From Rivibacter sp049446155 (lineage in GTDB: Bacteria > Pseudomonadota > Gammaproteobacteria > Burkholderiales > Burkholderiaceae_C): a stretch of 64,000 nt of DNA. A model generated the notes under the pieces. It was not told where the DNA came from and searched no databases. It worked only from the letters and a program-made list of their open reading frames with translations. Within the stretch, counting starts at the first letter, position 1, and each line of letters begins with the position of its first letter. Below are positions 7,668-16,379 of the stretch, piece by piece. The stretch lies in contig NZ_JBMSEE010000001.1 of the NCBI RefSeq assembly GCF_049446155.1, positions 434,001 through 498,000 of the forward strand. Reading direction: 5' to 3'. A program made the translations under genes and the position numbers.

Positions 7668-7940
7668 TCAGCCTCCGGACAGAGCCTGCGCCACGTAGAC
7701 GCGACTCGCCGCGCCCAGCGGGTCGAGCAGCCGGCGCCGGTCGCGGATGGCGTGCCCGTCGATGTAGATCGCCACATTGGGCCGCAGCTGGCCCTGGTCG
7801 TCGAGCACGTAGCCGCGCAGCTTCGGGTTCAGTTCGAACGCGGCCGCGAGGGCCTGCATCAGCGTCGCCGCGCCGGGCGCATCAACGCCAGGTGCCGCCG
7901 TAAACCGGCGCAGCTGGGGCGTGAAGTCCACCCGCGCCAC
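7668..7940 (-). CDS. MoaD/ThiS family ubiquitin-like protein
   Basis: 90 residues from a GTG at 7940 preceded by TAGGAG. The beta-grasp pattern (VDFTPQLRRF start, RGYVLDDQGQLRPNVAIYI, DPLGAASRVYVAQALSGG end) and the terminal Gly-Gly are those of sulfur carriers that are adenylated and thiocarboxylated by an E1-like enzyme. It lies between a small membrane protein gene and the BNR-repeat gene, not beside moaE/moeB or thiG/thiF. It may therefore serve a special sulfur-transfer or protein-modification role rather than general molybdopterin synthesis. An uncharacterised function is the honest call. Confidence 0.75.
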   Translation of the reverse strand: MARVDFTPQLRRFTAAPGVDAPGAATLMQALAAAFELNPKLRGYVLDDQGQLRPNVAIYIDGHAIRDRRRLLDPLGAASRVYVAQALSGG

Positions 7941-7948
7941 CGCGGCTC

Positions 7949-8221
7949 CTACGGCAGTTCGCGCGCCTCGATGTCGACCACCTCGCCGCTGTGGCGCGGC
8001 GCGCCGCGGCTTGCCGACACATGCGAAGCGGCCCGGCTGCGCGCGCGGCGCACCGCCTGCCAGCTGGCCGTGGGCCGGCGTCCGCGCAGCAGCGAGACCA
8101 CGGTCAGCAAGGCCGCGAGGATCAGGCCGGCGACCAGCACGCTGAGCGCGAACACCAGGCCGCCAAGGATCAGCACCAGGCGCAGCACGCGAGCGCCCAG
8201 ACGGTAAAGCCATTGGGTCAT
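7949..8221 (-). CDS. Small single-helix membrane protein of unknown function
   Basis: 90 residues: a hydrophobic N-terminal half with one or two membrane helices (VLRLVLILGGLVFALSVLVA and continuing LILAALLTVVSLL), then a basic, Ser/Arg-rich cytosolic tail (AVRRARSRAASHVSASR). Its ATG (8221) follows the transcription direction of the MoaD-like gene, whose GTG begins nine bases past its stop, so it is probably the first gene of that operon. No family recognised. Confidence 0.55.
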   Translation of the reverse strand: MTQWLYRLGARVLRLVLILGGLVFALSVLVAGLILAALLTVVSLLRGRRPTASWQAVRRARSRAASHVSASRGAPRHSGEVVDIEARELP

Positions 8222-8299
8222 GCGCGCATTGTCGCGCCGACGCCAATGCCCTGACGGCAGACGCAGGCCTTCGTTCGGCTGATGCACAATCGCCTCCAC

Positions 8300-8328
8300 A
8301 AAAAAGAGGGCCGCTGCAAGGCGGCCCT
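8300..8328 (-). terminator. Rho-independent terminator
   Basis: Read leftward: an 8-bp perfect stem AGGGCCGC/GCGGCCCT with a 6-nt loop, then TCTTTTTTG. It lies about 140 bases past the stop of the small exported protein gene and about 80 bases before the next leftward gene, so it separates the two transcripts. Confidence 0.8.
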
Positions 8329-8464
8329 GGAAGTCAGCGGGGGAGTCTTGGAAATCCCGCTGGGTTGGAACTGTGCACGCCGGCCATCCTTCAGCGCTAC
8401 GAAGGAGCCGGCGTTGCTCTTGCTGGCTTCGATCGACTCGCCAAGCCGGCGAAAGGTTCATCGA

Positions 8465-8680
8465 TCAGCAGGTCGCCGTCGCGACCATCTCGGGGCATTG
8501 ATCGGCGGCCGCATTCGACAGCAGCTGCGAGGCGGCACCGCGCACCACGACGCGCTCGAGGCGCACCGTCGGCGTGGCCGGTTCGGCCAGGGTCGCCAGC
8601 AAGGCGCCTTCGGCCAGAGTGGCAACCACGGCGACGACCGCGGTGGTCAGGCGGGCTTGACGCGACATCATCGTGAACAT
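8465..8680 (-). CDS. Small exported protein with LERVVV motif
   Basis: 71 residues. ATG at 8680 sits six bases after AGGAG. The N-terminus is a signal/anchor (RLTTAVVAVVATLAEGALLATL), followed by a short mature part beginning TPTVRLERVVVRGA. A second gene in the window (16380-16577, same strand) encodes a peptide of the same size and plan with TPHVQLERVVISAS, so these are paralogues of a small exported family. Two cysteines are near the C-terminus (QCPEMVATATC). Its own terminator follows. No function known to me. Confidence 0.65.
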   Translation of the reverse strand: MFTMMSRQARLTTAVVAVVATLAEGALLATLAEPATPTVRLERVVVRGAASQLLSNAAADQCPEMVATATC

Positions 8681-8917
8681 GGCTGGCTCCTGATGGGGCG
8701 GAATCGGTTCGGGGTGAATGCAGTGTGGGCGCCGGGCCGCCCGATTGCACGCGGCGTGCGATGAACGGCCCCAAGCGCGGCTCGAACTGCGCCCGCAAGC
8801 TGCCGAAACGCAACGAAGATCGATGCCCACGGCGCCGCACGCCCCGACGCGCGCCCCTACACTCGCCACGCCCGCCGCAGCGGTGCGCCCACGAGGTGCC
8901 TGCAACCGACCTTCGCC

Positions 8918-10696
8918 GTGGCGGCCCATCGTGACCCATCCGTGACGCTCACCGGACTCCTTCTCGCCTTCGTGCGCCGCCATGGGCGCGCCTATGCCGC
9001 CTCGGCGCTGATGCTGGTCGGCATTGCCTTCCTGATCGTCTGGCTGCCGCGCCAGGTCGGCCATCTGGTCGACGAGCTGGTCGCCGGCCGGCTCGACGCG
9101 CCATCGCTCACGCGCGAGCTCGCGCTGCTGCTCGGCGCCGGCGTCGCGATCTACTTTCTGCGCGTGGGCTGGCGGCTCAAGCTCTATGCCGCGGCCTACC
9201 GGCTCGGCGTCGAGCTGCGCGAGCGCCTGTACCGGCGCCTGACGCTTCAAGGCCCGCGCTTCTACCAGCAGCGCCGCACCGGCGACCTGATGGCGCTGGC
9301 CACCAACGACATCGACGCGGTCGAGCTGGCCGCCGGCGAGGCGCTGCTGGCCGGTTTCGACGGCACGCTGACCCTGGTGCTGGTGGTCGTCTCGATGGCC
9401 TTCGCGGTCGACGCTCGCCTGGCCGCCGTCGCGCTGCTGCCCTTTCCGGCGATGGCGCTGGCCTTCTGGTGGATCTCGCGCCACGTGCACGACGCCTCGC
9501 ACGACGCGCTGGCGCGCTTTTCCGACCTCAACGACCACGTGCAGGAAACCCTGGCCGGCGTGCGCACCCTGCGCGCACTGGGCCTGGAGACGCGCAGCGC
9601 GCAGCGCTTCGCCGAGCTGGCCGAAGGCGCCGCGCACGCCAGCGAGCGCGCGCAGCGCTGGGAAGCGACCTACGAGCCTGCGGTCGGCCTGTCGCTGACG
9701 GCCGCCACCGTGCTGACGCTGGGCTACGGCGGCTGGCTGGTGTGGCATGCGGAGCTCACGATCGGCCAGCTGACCAGCTTCAGCCTCTACCTCGGCCAGC
9801 TGATCTGGCCGATGTTTGCGGCCGGCTGGGTGTTGTCGCTGATCGAGCGCGGCCGCGCAGCCTGGGGCCGTCTGCAGCCGGTGCTCGACGCGCCGCTGAC
9901 GCTCGACGACGACGGCGCCGTCGACGCCATCACGCCCGGCGCGATCGAGGCGCGCGACGTGAGCTTCTCGTATCCCGGCCAGCGCGCGCTCGCACTCGAC
10001 GAGGTCTCGCTGTCGCTCGCGCCGGGCCAGACGCTGGGCCTGGTCGGCCCGACCGGCGCGGGCAAGAGCACCCTGCTCAAGCTGCTGCTGCGCCAGTGGG
10101 TACCGCAGCATGGCTCGCTGCACTGGGGCGGCACCGACCTTTCGCACCTGCGGCTCGACGTGCTGCGCGAAGCCTGCGCCTGGGTGCCGCAGGAGCCCTT
10201 CCTGTTCTCGGCCTCGGTGGCCGAGAACATTGCGCTGGCGCAGCCGCGCGCGACGCCGGCGCAGATCGAGCGTGCCGCGCGCCTGGCCGCCGTGCACGAC
10301 GACATCCTGCGCCTGCCGCAGGGCTACGCGACGCCGGTCGGCGAGCGCGGCGTCACGCTCTCGGGCGGGCAGCGCCAGCGCGTGGCGATCGCGCGCGCGC
10401 TGCTGGCCGACTGCCCGCTGCTGCTGCTCGACGACGCGCTATCGGCCGTCGACACCGGCACCGAGGCCAGCATCCTGGCCCACCTGCGCGAGCAGCGGCG
10501 CGGCCGCAGCGTGATCATCGTGGCGCACCGGCTGAGCGCGGTGGCCGACGCCGACCACATCGTCGTGCTGCATCACGGCCGCGTGACCGAGCGCGGCACG
10601 CACGACGAGCTGGTGGCACGCGGCGGCTGGTACGCCGCGCAATGGCGCTACCAGCAGCTGGAGGAACAACTGGAGGCCACGCTCGATGCCGCCTGA
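8918..10696 (+). CDS. mdlA: ABC exporter half-transporter A (MdlA/SmdA-like)
   Basis: 592 residues from GTG 8918 (a second in-frame GTG at 8942 is an alternative; neither has a strong ribosome-binding site). N-terminal six-helix ABC exporter membrane domain (about 1-310), then an ATPase with Walker A GPTGAGKST (near 376), signature LSGGQ (near 481), Walker B LLLLDDALS (near 502) and H-loop AHRLS. The catalytic Glu after Walker B is Asp (LDDALS). That is typical of the degenerate-site half of heterodimeric exporters. It overlaps the following half-transporter by 11 bases; together they likely form one multidrug/lipid exporter. Confidence 0.88.
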   Translation: MAAHRDPSVTLTGLLLAFVRRHGRAYAASALMLVGIAFLIVWLPRQVGHLVDELVAGRLDAPSLTRELALLLGAGVAIYFLRVGWRLKLYAAAYRLGVELRERLYRRLTLQGPRFYQQRRTGDLMALATNDIDAVELAAGEALLAGFDGTLTLVLVVVSMAFAVDARLAAVALLPFPAMALAFWWISRHVHDASHDALARFSDLNDHVQETLAGVRTLRALGLETRSAQRFAELAEGAAHASERAQRWEATYEPAVGLSLTAATVLTLGYGGWLVWHAELTIGQLTSFSLYLGQLIWPMFAAGWVLSLIERGRAAWGRLQPVLDAPLTLDDDGAVDAITPGAIEARDVSFSYPGQRALALDEVSLSLAPGQTLGLVGPTGAGKSTLLKLLLRQWVPQHGSLHWGGTDLSHLRLDVLREACAWVPQEPFLFSASVAENIALAQPRATPAQIERAARLAAVHDDILRLPQGYATPVGERGVTLSGGQRQRVAIARALLADCPLLLLDDALSAVDTGTEASILAHLREQRRGRSVIIVAHRLSAVADADHIVVLHHGRVTERGTHDELVARGGWYAAQWRYQQLEEQLEATLDAA

Positions 10697-12524
10697 AGTC
10701 ACCGCGGCGCTGCCGGGCGCATCCGCTTCGACGCCGGCACGCGACGCCGACCCGCGCCGCGCCGCCTTCGCGCTGCTGTGGCGCGCCGCGCGGCCCGATC
10801 TTCGCCACCTGAAGCTCGGCGCCTTCGGCCTCGCGCTCGCGGCCGGGCTCGAGGCGCTCGGCCCCATCCTCGGCAAGGCGCTGATCGACCGCCACTTGCT
10901 GCCGCGCGATGGCGACCTGTGGTCCATCGGCGGCTTGCTGCTGGGCGCGCTGGTGGCCGGCGCGCTCGCATCGCTGCTTCGCTACGGCCAGCTCGTGCGG
11001 CTGGCGGGCCTGGCGATGCGCTCGGTGCGGCGCCTGCGCGAAACGGTCTACGGCCACGTGCTGCGCCTGCCGATGAGCTACTTCGACCGCGCCATCACGG
11101 GCCAGCTCGTCAGCCGCGTCACCAACGACACCGAGGCGGTGCAGCAGCTCTACGTGCAGGTGCTGTTCGTGATGCTAGACAGCCTGATCCTGCTGGCCGG
11201 CCTGCTGGTGACGATGGCCCTGCTCGACTGGAAGCTGATGGCCATCGTCGCGGTGCTGCTGCCGGCGGTGATCGTCATCGTCTGGCTGTACCAGCGCTGG
11301 TCCGCGCCGGCGGTGGCGCGCACGCGCGAGCTGCGCAGCGAGCTCAATGCGCAGATGGCCGAGTCGATCGCCGGCATGGCGGTGCTGCAGACCGACAACG
11401 CGAGCGGCCGATTCGCCGAGCGCTACAAGGGCGTCAACGAGGCGCACTACGCCTCGCGCAAGCGCGAGCTGCGCGCCAACGCCTGGCTGCTGCGCCCGGC
11501 GCTCGACTTCCTCAACGTCGCCTTGCTGGCGGCGGTGATCGGCGTGTCGGGCCTGCGGCAGTTCGAGGGCGGCGGCCTGAGCGCGGTCGAGATCGGCGTG
11601 CTGTACGCCTTCATCAGCTACGTGACGCGCGTGGTCGACCCGCTGATCCAGATCACGATGCAGTTCTCGCAGCTGCAGCAGGCGGTGGTGTCGGCCGCGC
11701 GCGTGAACACCTTGCTCGACGAGGCCGAGGCCCACGCGCCCAATGCCGGCGGCGCGGTGACGCAAGGCGCGGTGCGCTTCCACGACCTGAGCTTTGCCTA
11801 CGGCAGCGGGCCGAACGTCCTGTCGCACATCGACCTCGCGATCGCGCCGGGCGAGTTCGTCGGCATCGTCGGCCATACCGGCAGCGGCAAGAGCACGCTG
11901 CTGTCGCTGCTGCTGCGCTTCTACCCGGCGCCGGCCGGTCGCCTGACGCTCGACGGCGTGCCGGTCGAGGCGCTCGGCGATGCGGCGTTCCGCGCCGCGG
12001 TGGGCCTGGTGCCGCAGGAGCCCTTCCTGCTTGCGGCGAGCGCGCGCGAGAACATCGCGATGGGGCGCGACATTCCGGATGCGCAGATCGAGGCCGCGGC
12101 GCGCGCGGCTCGCGCGCACGAGTTCATCGAGGCGCTCGAGCGCGGCTACGACACGCCGCTGGGCGAAGGCGGCGCGCGGCTGTCGGTGGGCCAGAAGCAG
12201 CTGGTCGCGATCGCGCGCGCGCTGGCCGGCGCGCCGAAGATCCTGCTGCTCGACGAGGCGACCAGCCACATCGACAGCGAGACCGAGCGCGCGGTCCAAC
12301 AGGCGCTGGCGCTGGTGCGCGGGCGCGTCACGACGATCGCCGTCGCGCACCGGCTGTCGACGATCCGCGATGCCGACCGCATCGTCGTTCTCAACCACGG
12401 CCGCATCGCCGAAATCGGCTCGCACGAGGCGCTGATGGCGATCGAAGGCGGCATCTACCGCCGGCTCTACGAGCTGCAGCAGCTCGAGTCCGACGACGAC
12501 GAAGCCGTGGCCGAATCAAGCTGA
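10686..12524 (+). CDS. mdlB: ABC exporter half-transporter B (MdlB/SmdB-like)
   Basis: 612 residues: transmembrane domain about 25-340 and ATPase about 360-600, with Walker A GHTGSGKST (near 395), signature LSVGQ rather than LSGGQ (near 499), Walker B ILLLDEATS with the catalytic Glu, and AHRLS. It supplies the intact Walker B, while its partner upstream supplies the intact LSGGQ. Paired, they give one consensus and one degenerate ATP site, as in TM287/288 and BmrCD. It is translationally coupled to the upstream gene. Substrate not predictable; E. coli MdlAB and SmdAB are multidrug-type homologues. Confidence 0.88.
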   Translation: MPPEVTAALPGASASTPARDADPRRAAFALLWRAARPDLRHLKLGAFGLALAAGLEALGPILGKALIDRHLLPRDGDLWSIGGLLLGALVAGALASLLRYGQLVRLAGLAMRSVRRLRETVYGHVLRLPMSYFDRAITGQLVSRVTNDTEAVQQLYVQVLFVMLDSLILLAGLLVTMALLDWKLMAIVAVLLPAVIVIVWLYQRWSAPAVARTRELRSELNAQMAESIAGMAVLQTDNASGRFAERYKGVNEAHYASRKRELRANAWLLRPALDFLNVALLAAVIGVSGLRQFEGGGLSAVEIGVLYAFISYVTRVVDPLIQITMQFSQLQQAVVSAARVNTLLDEAEAHAPNAGGAVTQGAVRFHDLSFAYGSGPNVLSHIDLAIAPGEFVGIVGHTGSGKSTLLSLLLRFYPAPAGRLTLDGVPVEALGDAAFRAAVGLVPQEPFLLAASARENIAMGRDIPDAQIEAAARAARAHEFIEALERGYDTPLGEGGARLSVGQKQLVAIARALAGAPKILLLDEATSHIDSETERAVQQALALVRGRVTTIAVAHRLSTIRDADRIVVLNHGRIAEIGSHEALMAIEGGIYRRLYELQQLESDDDEAVAESS

Positions 12525-12547
12525 ACACACACCGAGGAGGACCCGAG

Positions 12548-13021
12548 ATGAGACTGCCGTCGCTGTTGCGATCCGTCCTGATGCTGGGCGCCGCCGCCGC
12601 CGTCGCGGGCTGCGGCAGCGGCCCGCTGCTGCTGCCCAACGAAAGCAACATGGTGCTCGCGCGCCAGGTGCGCAACACCGAAGCCGACTTCGCGCGCACG
12701 ATGGCCGCGCGCGACCACGAAGGCTTCAAGCGCTTCCTCGCCGAGGACACGGTGTTCTTCACCGGCCCCGAGCCGCTGCGCGGCAAGGCCGCCGTGGCCG
12801 CGCACTGGAAGCGCTGGTTCGAGGGCCCGGCGGCGCCGTTCTCGTGGGAGCCGCGCGACGTCGAGGTGCTCGACAACGGCACGCTCGCGATGTCCAAGGG
12901 CCCGGTCTACGGCCCCGACGGCCGCCCGATCGGCAGCTTCAACTCGGTGTGGCGCCGCGAGCCCAACGGCGACTGGCGCATCGTCTTCGACACCGGCTGC
13001 TCGTGCCCGGACCGACGCTGA
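12548..13021 (+). CDS. Lipoprotein with SnoaL/DUF4440-like (NTF2-fold) domain
   Basis: 157 residues. A GAGGAGGA ribosome-binding site precedes ATG 12548. Signal peptide with lipobox AVAGC (Cys near 22), then an NTF2-like cone fold as in SnoaL/DUF4440 proteins (RNTEADFARTMAARDHEGF, AEDTVFFTGPEPLRGK, SFNSVWRREPNGDWRIVFD). Such domains bind small hydrophobic ligands or have weak isomerase activity; here it is an envelope lipoprotein of unknown role. It begins 23 bases after the ABC exporter gene and probably belongs to the same transcript. Confidence 0.75.
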   Translation: MRLPSLLRSVLMLGAAAAVAGCGSGPLLLPNESNMVLARQVRNTEADFARTMAARDHEGFKRFLAEDTVFFTGPEPLRGKAAVAAHWKRWFEGPAAPFSWEPRDVEVLDNGTLAMSKGPVYGPDGRPIGSFNSVWRREPNGDWRIVFDTGCSCPDRR

Positions 13022-13042
13022 CGCCATGATCGAATCGAACGA

Positions 13043-14257
13043 ATGAGCGTCGGGCGATCGCCGCTGCGCGAACACCCGGCCTTCATGCGCTTCTGGTGCG
13101 CGCGCCTGGCCGGCAGCGCAGGCAGCCAGATGATGATGGTCGCGGTCGGCTGGCAGATGTACGAACTGACCGCCAGCGCCTGGGACCTCGGCCTCGTCGG
13201 GCTGCTGCAGTTCCTGCCCGCGCTGGTGCTGACCTTGCCGGCCGGCCATGCGGCCGACCGCTGGCATCGCGGTCGCATCCTGGCCGCATGCTTCGCGCTG
13301 CAGACCGCCATCGGCGGGCTGCTCGCGGCTTCGGCGCTGGGCCATTGGGCCAGCCGCGAGCTGCTGCTGGGGATCTCGGTGCTGCTCGGCACGGCGCGCG
13401 CCTTCCAGATGCCGGTGCAGCAGGCGCTGCCGGCGCTGCTGGTGCCCGACGTGGTGCTGCCGCGCGCGCTCGCCTTCAGCTCGGCCGGCATGCAGGTGGC
13501 GATCATCGGCGGGCCGGCGCTCGGCGGCCTGCTCTACGCGGCCGGCGCTGGGGTGGTCTACGGCACGTGTGCGGCGCTGTTCGTTGCCGCGCTGTGGCTG
13601 GCCTTCGGGCTGCGCTACGAGCATGCGCCGCCACCCAGGGAACCGGTCACGTTGCGCACCGTGTTCGCCGGCGTGAGCTTCATCCGCAGCCGCGAGGCGA
13701 TGCTGGGCGCGATCTCGCTGGACCTGTTCGCGGTGCTGCTGGGCGGCGCGGTCGCGCTGCTGCCGATCTTCGCGAAGGACATCCTGCATGTCGGTCCGTG
13801 GGGGCTGGGCCTGCTGCGCTCGGCGCCGGCGGCCGGCGCGCTGCTGCTTTCGGTTTGGCTCACGCGCCGGCCGATCGAGCGCCATGTCGGTCGCGCGATG
13901 TTCGTCGCGGTGATCGTGTTCGGCCTCGCGACGCTGGCCTTCGGGCTGTCGACCTCGTTCTGGGTCTCGCTTGGCGCGCTGTTCGTCAGCGGCGCGGCCG
14001 ACATGGTCAGCGTCGTGATCCGCCAGACACTCGTGCAGCTGGAAACGCCGAACGAAATGCGCGGGCGCGTCAGCGCGGTGAACTCGATCTTCATCGGCGC
14101 GAGCAACCAGCTCGGCGAGTTCGAGTCGGGCGTCACCGCGGCGTGGTTCGGACCGGTCGGGTCGGTCGTGATGGGAGGCATCGGGACGATCGTCGTCGCG
14201 CTGACGTGGATGCGGCTGTTTCCGGCGTTGGCGCAGCGCGACCGGCTGCGCGGCTGA
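13043..14257 (+). CDS. MFS transporter (EntS/MFS_3-type exporter)
   Basis: 404 residues with about 11-12 hydrophobic helices. The opening (REHPAFMRFWCARLAGSAGSQ, then VAVGWQMYELT) and the loop GHAADRWHRGRIL are characteristic of the enterobactin-exporter-like MFS_3 group. It probably exports a small molecule by proton antiport from the inner membrane; substrate unknown. It lies 21 bases after the lipoprotein gene in the same direction and may be co-transcribed with the ABC exporter cluster. Confidence 0.82.
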   Translation: MSVGRSPLREHPAFMRFWCARLAGSAGSQMMMVAVGWQMYELTASAWDLGLVGLLQFLPALVLTLPAGHAADRWHRGRILAACFALQTAIGGLLAASALGHWASRELLLGISVLLGTARAFQMPVQQALPALLVPDVVLPRALAFSSAGMQVAIIGGPALGGLLYAAGAGVVYGTCAALFVAALWLAFGLRYEHAPPPREPVTLRTVFAGVSFIRSREAMLGAISLDLFAVLLGGAVALLPIFAKDILHVGPWGLGLLRSAPAAGALLLSVWLTRRPIERHVGRAMFVAVIVFGLATLAFGLSTSFWVSLGALFVSGAADMVSVVIRQTLVQLETPNEMRGRVSAVNSIFIGASNQLGEFESGVTAAWFGPVGSVVMGGIGTIVVALTWMRLFPALAQRDRLRG

Positions 14258-14300
14258 GGCCTGCCAGCAGGCACACTGCGCTTGCCCACAGGAGCCCGAC

Positions 14301-14966
14301 TTGCAGACCTCCGCCCGCAAACTTCTGCGCATCTTCCTCACCGGCCTGCTGGCCGCGCTGCCGCTCGCGGCCACGGTGGCCATCGTCGTGTGGGCCGTGC
14401 GCCTGCTGTTCGGCTGGCTGGGGCCGGAAAGCCTCGTCGGCCACCTGCTGGTGTCGATCGGCTTCGGGCTGACCGGTTCCGAGGTGATCGGCTACGGCAT
14501 CGGCCTGCTGTTCGTGCTGGCGGCGATCTTCGGGCTGGGCCTGCTGATCGAGGCCAACCTGGAGCGCGGGCTGGCGCGCGCGGTCAACGCGCTGGTCGGG
14601 CGCATTCCGCTGGTGCGCGGCGTCTACGATCTGATCCGCCGCTTCGTCGACCTGCTCTCGCAGCGCGAAGGCGACGGGCTGCAGTCGATGAGTGCGGTGT
14701 GGTGCCACTTCGGCGGAACCGAGCGCGAGGGCGTCGTGGTGCTGGGCCTGCTGTCGACGCCCGAACCGCTGCTGGTCGGCGGCCGGCCCTGCTTCGCGGT
14801 CGTGGTGCCGACCGCGCCGGTGCCGGTCGGCGGCGGCCTGCTGTACGTGCCGGTCGACTGGGTGCGGCCGGCCGAGATCGGCATCGAGGCGGTGACGAGC
14901 CTGTACGTCTCGATGGGCGTGACCTCGGCGCAGTACCTGCCGGTGGCCGGCAAGAAGGCCGCCTGA
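14301..14966 (+). CDS. DUF502 family membrane protein
   Basis: 221 residues from a TTG at 14301 preceded by CAGGAG. Two N-terminal membrane helices (LRIFLTGLLAALPLAATVAIVVWAV; GYGIGLLFVLAAIFGLGLLI), then a soluble domain with the DUF502 hallmarks PLVRGVYDLIRRFVDLL and GVVVLGLLSTPEP and the closing VTSLYVSMGVTS. The family is conserved in proteobacteria and plants (LIKE-COV); in bacteria its function is unknown. It converges with rsgA eight bases away. Confidence 0.85.
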   Translation: MQTSARKLLRIFLTGLLAALPLAATVAIVVWAVRLLFGWLGPESLVGHLLVSIGFGLTGSEVIGYGIGLLFVLAAIFGLGLLIEANLERGLARAVNALVGRIPLVRGVYDLIRRFVDLLSQREGDGLQSMSAVWCHFGGTEREGVVVLGLLSTPEPLLVGGRPCFAVVVPTAPVPVGGGLLYVPVDWVRPAEIGIEAVTSLYVSMGVTSAQYLPVAGKKAA

Positions 14967-14973
14967 GCCCGCC

Positions 14974-16086
14974 TCACCGGTCGCCCTCGCCGCGCTTGGT
15001 CTTCATGTAGGCCCGCACCGAGCGGGTCCGCGCCTTCCAGCCCGCGACCAGCTCGCGCTTCTCGAGCGCCGTCATCGTGTCGCGCTGAAGTTCGCGCTGC
15101 AGCTTGTGGAAGTTGCGCAGCCGGTCTTCGTGCACCGACTCGCGCACCGCGCAGCCCGGCTCGCCCTGGTGGCGGCAATCGCGAAAGCGGCAGCGCGGCG
15201 CCAGCCGCTCTATGTCGCCGAAGCTCTCGGCCAGCCCGTCGGCATCGATGTCCGGCCGCAGCGCGCGCAGTCCCGGCGTGTCGATCACGCAGGCGCCGCA
15301 GGGCAGCCGGTGCAGCACGCGCGCGGTGGTCGTGTGCTGCCCGCGATGGTCGTGCTCGCGCACCTGCTGCGTCACCTGCACCGCGCGCCCGGCCAGCGTG
15401 TTGGTCAGCGTCGACTTGCCGGCGCCCGACGAGCCCAGCAGCACCACGGTGCGCCCCGCCTCGAGCCAGGGCGCGAGCTGCTGCGCCACCTCGGGCGAGG
15501 TGCCGTTGACCGCGAGCAGGGGCACGTCGGGCCCGACGCGTGCGCGCAGCGCGTCGATCTCGTCGGCCGCCAACGCCTCGCTCGCCGCCGGCGCGACGAG
15601 ATCGGCCTTGGTCAGCACGACCACCGGCCGCACGCCGCTGCCGGCCAGCAGGGTCAGGAAGCGTTCCAGCCGGCGCGCGCTGAAGTCCAGGTCCAGCCCC
15701 ATCACCAGCAGCGCGGTGTCGACGTTGCTGGCCAGCGGATGGCGTCGGCCGTCGGCGTCGCGCCGCACGAGGTGGGTCTGCGGCGCCAGGCGCGCGCGCG
15801 TCCAGGCATCGGCGTCGACCAGCACCCAGTCGCCGACTGCCAGTGCCGTGCCCTGCTCGTCGAGCGCATGGCGCAGGCGCGGGCGAACGCGCGCGGCGAA
15901 CTCGCATTCGCCGTCGTGCAACTGCACCGTCTCGCGGTGCACGGTGACCACGCGCGCGAGGCGCGGGGCGGTCTCGAGGTCGTCGAGTTCGGCGAGCGCG
16001 GCGCTCGCCGCGTCGTGAAGGCCGGCATGCCAGCCGATGGAATGAAGTCGTTCGAAGGAATCGGAAAGGGCTTCGATCGCGAACAT
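14974..16086 (-). CDS. rsgA: Ribosome small subunit-dependent GTPase A
   Basis: 370 residues: N-terminal OB-fold (to about 110), circularly permuted GTPase with the G4-type TKAD before the P-loop GSSGAGKST (near 220), DTPG (G3), and a zinc finger C-x4-C-x-H-x5-C (CRFRDCRHQGEPGC). RsgA binds the immature 30S subunit near the decoding site and drives late maturation. ATG 16086 is preferred to the longer frame to 16137 because it begins the conserved sequence. The roughly 290-base leader upstream holds a candidate promoter and a 16-codon mini-ORF. Confidence 0.92.
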   Translation of the reverse strand: MFAIEALSDSFERLHSIGWHAGLHDAASAALAELDDLETAPRLARVVTVHRETVQLHDGECEFAARVRPRLRHALDEQGTALAVGDWVLVDADAWTRARLAPQTHLVRRDADGRRHPLASNVDTALLVMGLDLDFSARRLERFLTLLAGSGVRPVVVLTKADLVAPAASEALAADEIDALRARVGPDVPLLAVNGTSPEVAQQLAPWLEAGRTVVLLGSSGAGKSTLTNTLAGRAVQVTQQVREHDHRGQHTTTARVLHRLPCGACVIDTPGLRALRPDIDADGLAESFGDIERLAPRCRFRDCRHQGEPGCAVRESVHEDRLRNFHKLQRELQRDTMTALEKRELVAGWKARTRSVRAYMKTKRGEGDR

Positions 16087-16379
16087 GGTGGTGTCAGTTC
16101 TCGGTGGAAGAACGCCGCGCAAAGCGCAAGCGAACACGCATCCCGTGACGGGTGCGGACTTCGAGAGGGACTGACGCGGGCCGCGCGCGGCGGCGAGGTT
16201 CGCGAAACGGAGGCGGTTCGGGGACGAAGCGCCGTCAGACCGCAGCCGGCGTCAGGAGGACGGCAAGATCAATGTGCTGCTTCATGACTCGTCTCCTGTG
16301 GCTGGGTTGAGGGATGGCGGGCAAGCATGCCGGCCGATGCGAGGGCGCGAGTGTGGCACGCGCGCGCCGCGCGGGTCAA
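16087..16379. promoter_or_regulatory. rsgA leader: candidate promoter and long 5' region
   Basis: A stretch of 293 bases with no full gene. Read leftward, TTGACC (16374-16379 region) and CACACT about 18 bases on could be -35/-10 elements starting just after the stop of the small exported-peptide gene. A 16-codon ORF with a good ribosome-binding site follows (16235-16285), then about 150 GC-rich bases before rsgA. The promoter call is by eye only. Confidence 0.3.
16235..16285 (-). CDS. Candidate 16-residue leader peptide upstream of rsgA
   Basis: MKQHIDLAVLLTPAAV followed by TGA. An AGGAG lies seven bases before the ATG at 16285, a stronger ribosome-binding site than that of rsgA itself. Position and size suit a regulatory leader ORF or a decayed small exported peptide: it starts like the preceding MKTLIP peptide. 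Whether it is translated cannot be told from sequence. Confidence 0.3.
   Translation of the reverse strand: MKQHIDLAVLLTPAAV

Noticed and set aside
5568..8207. 879-codon plus-strand frame
   Set aside because: It crosses thpR, doxX, the BNR gene and the MoaD-like gene in antisense; repeated GC codons only.
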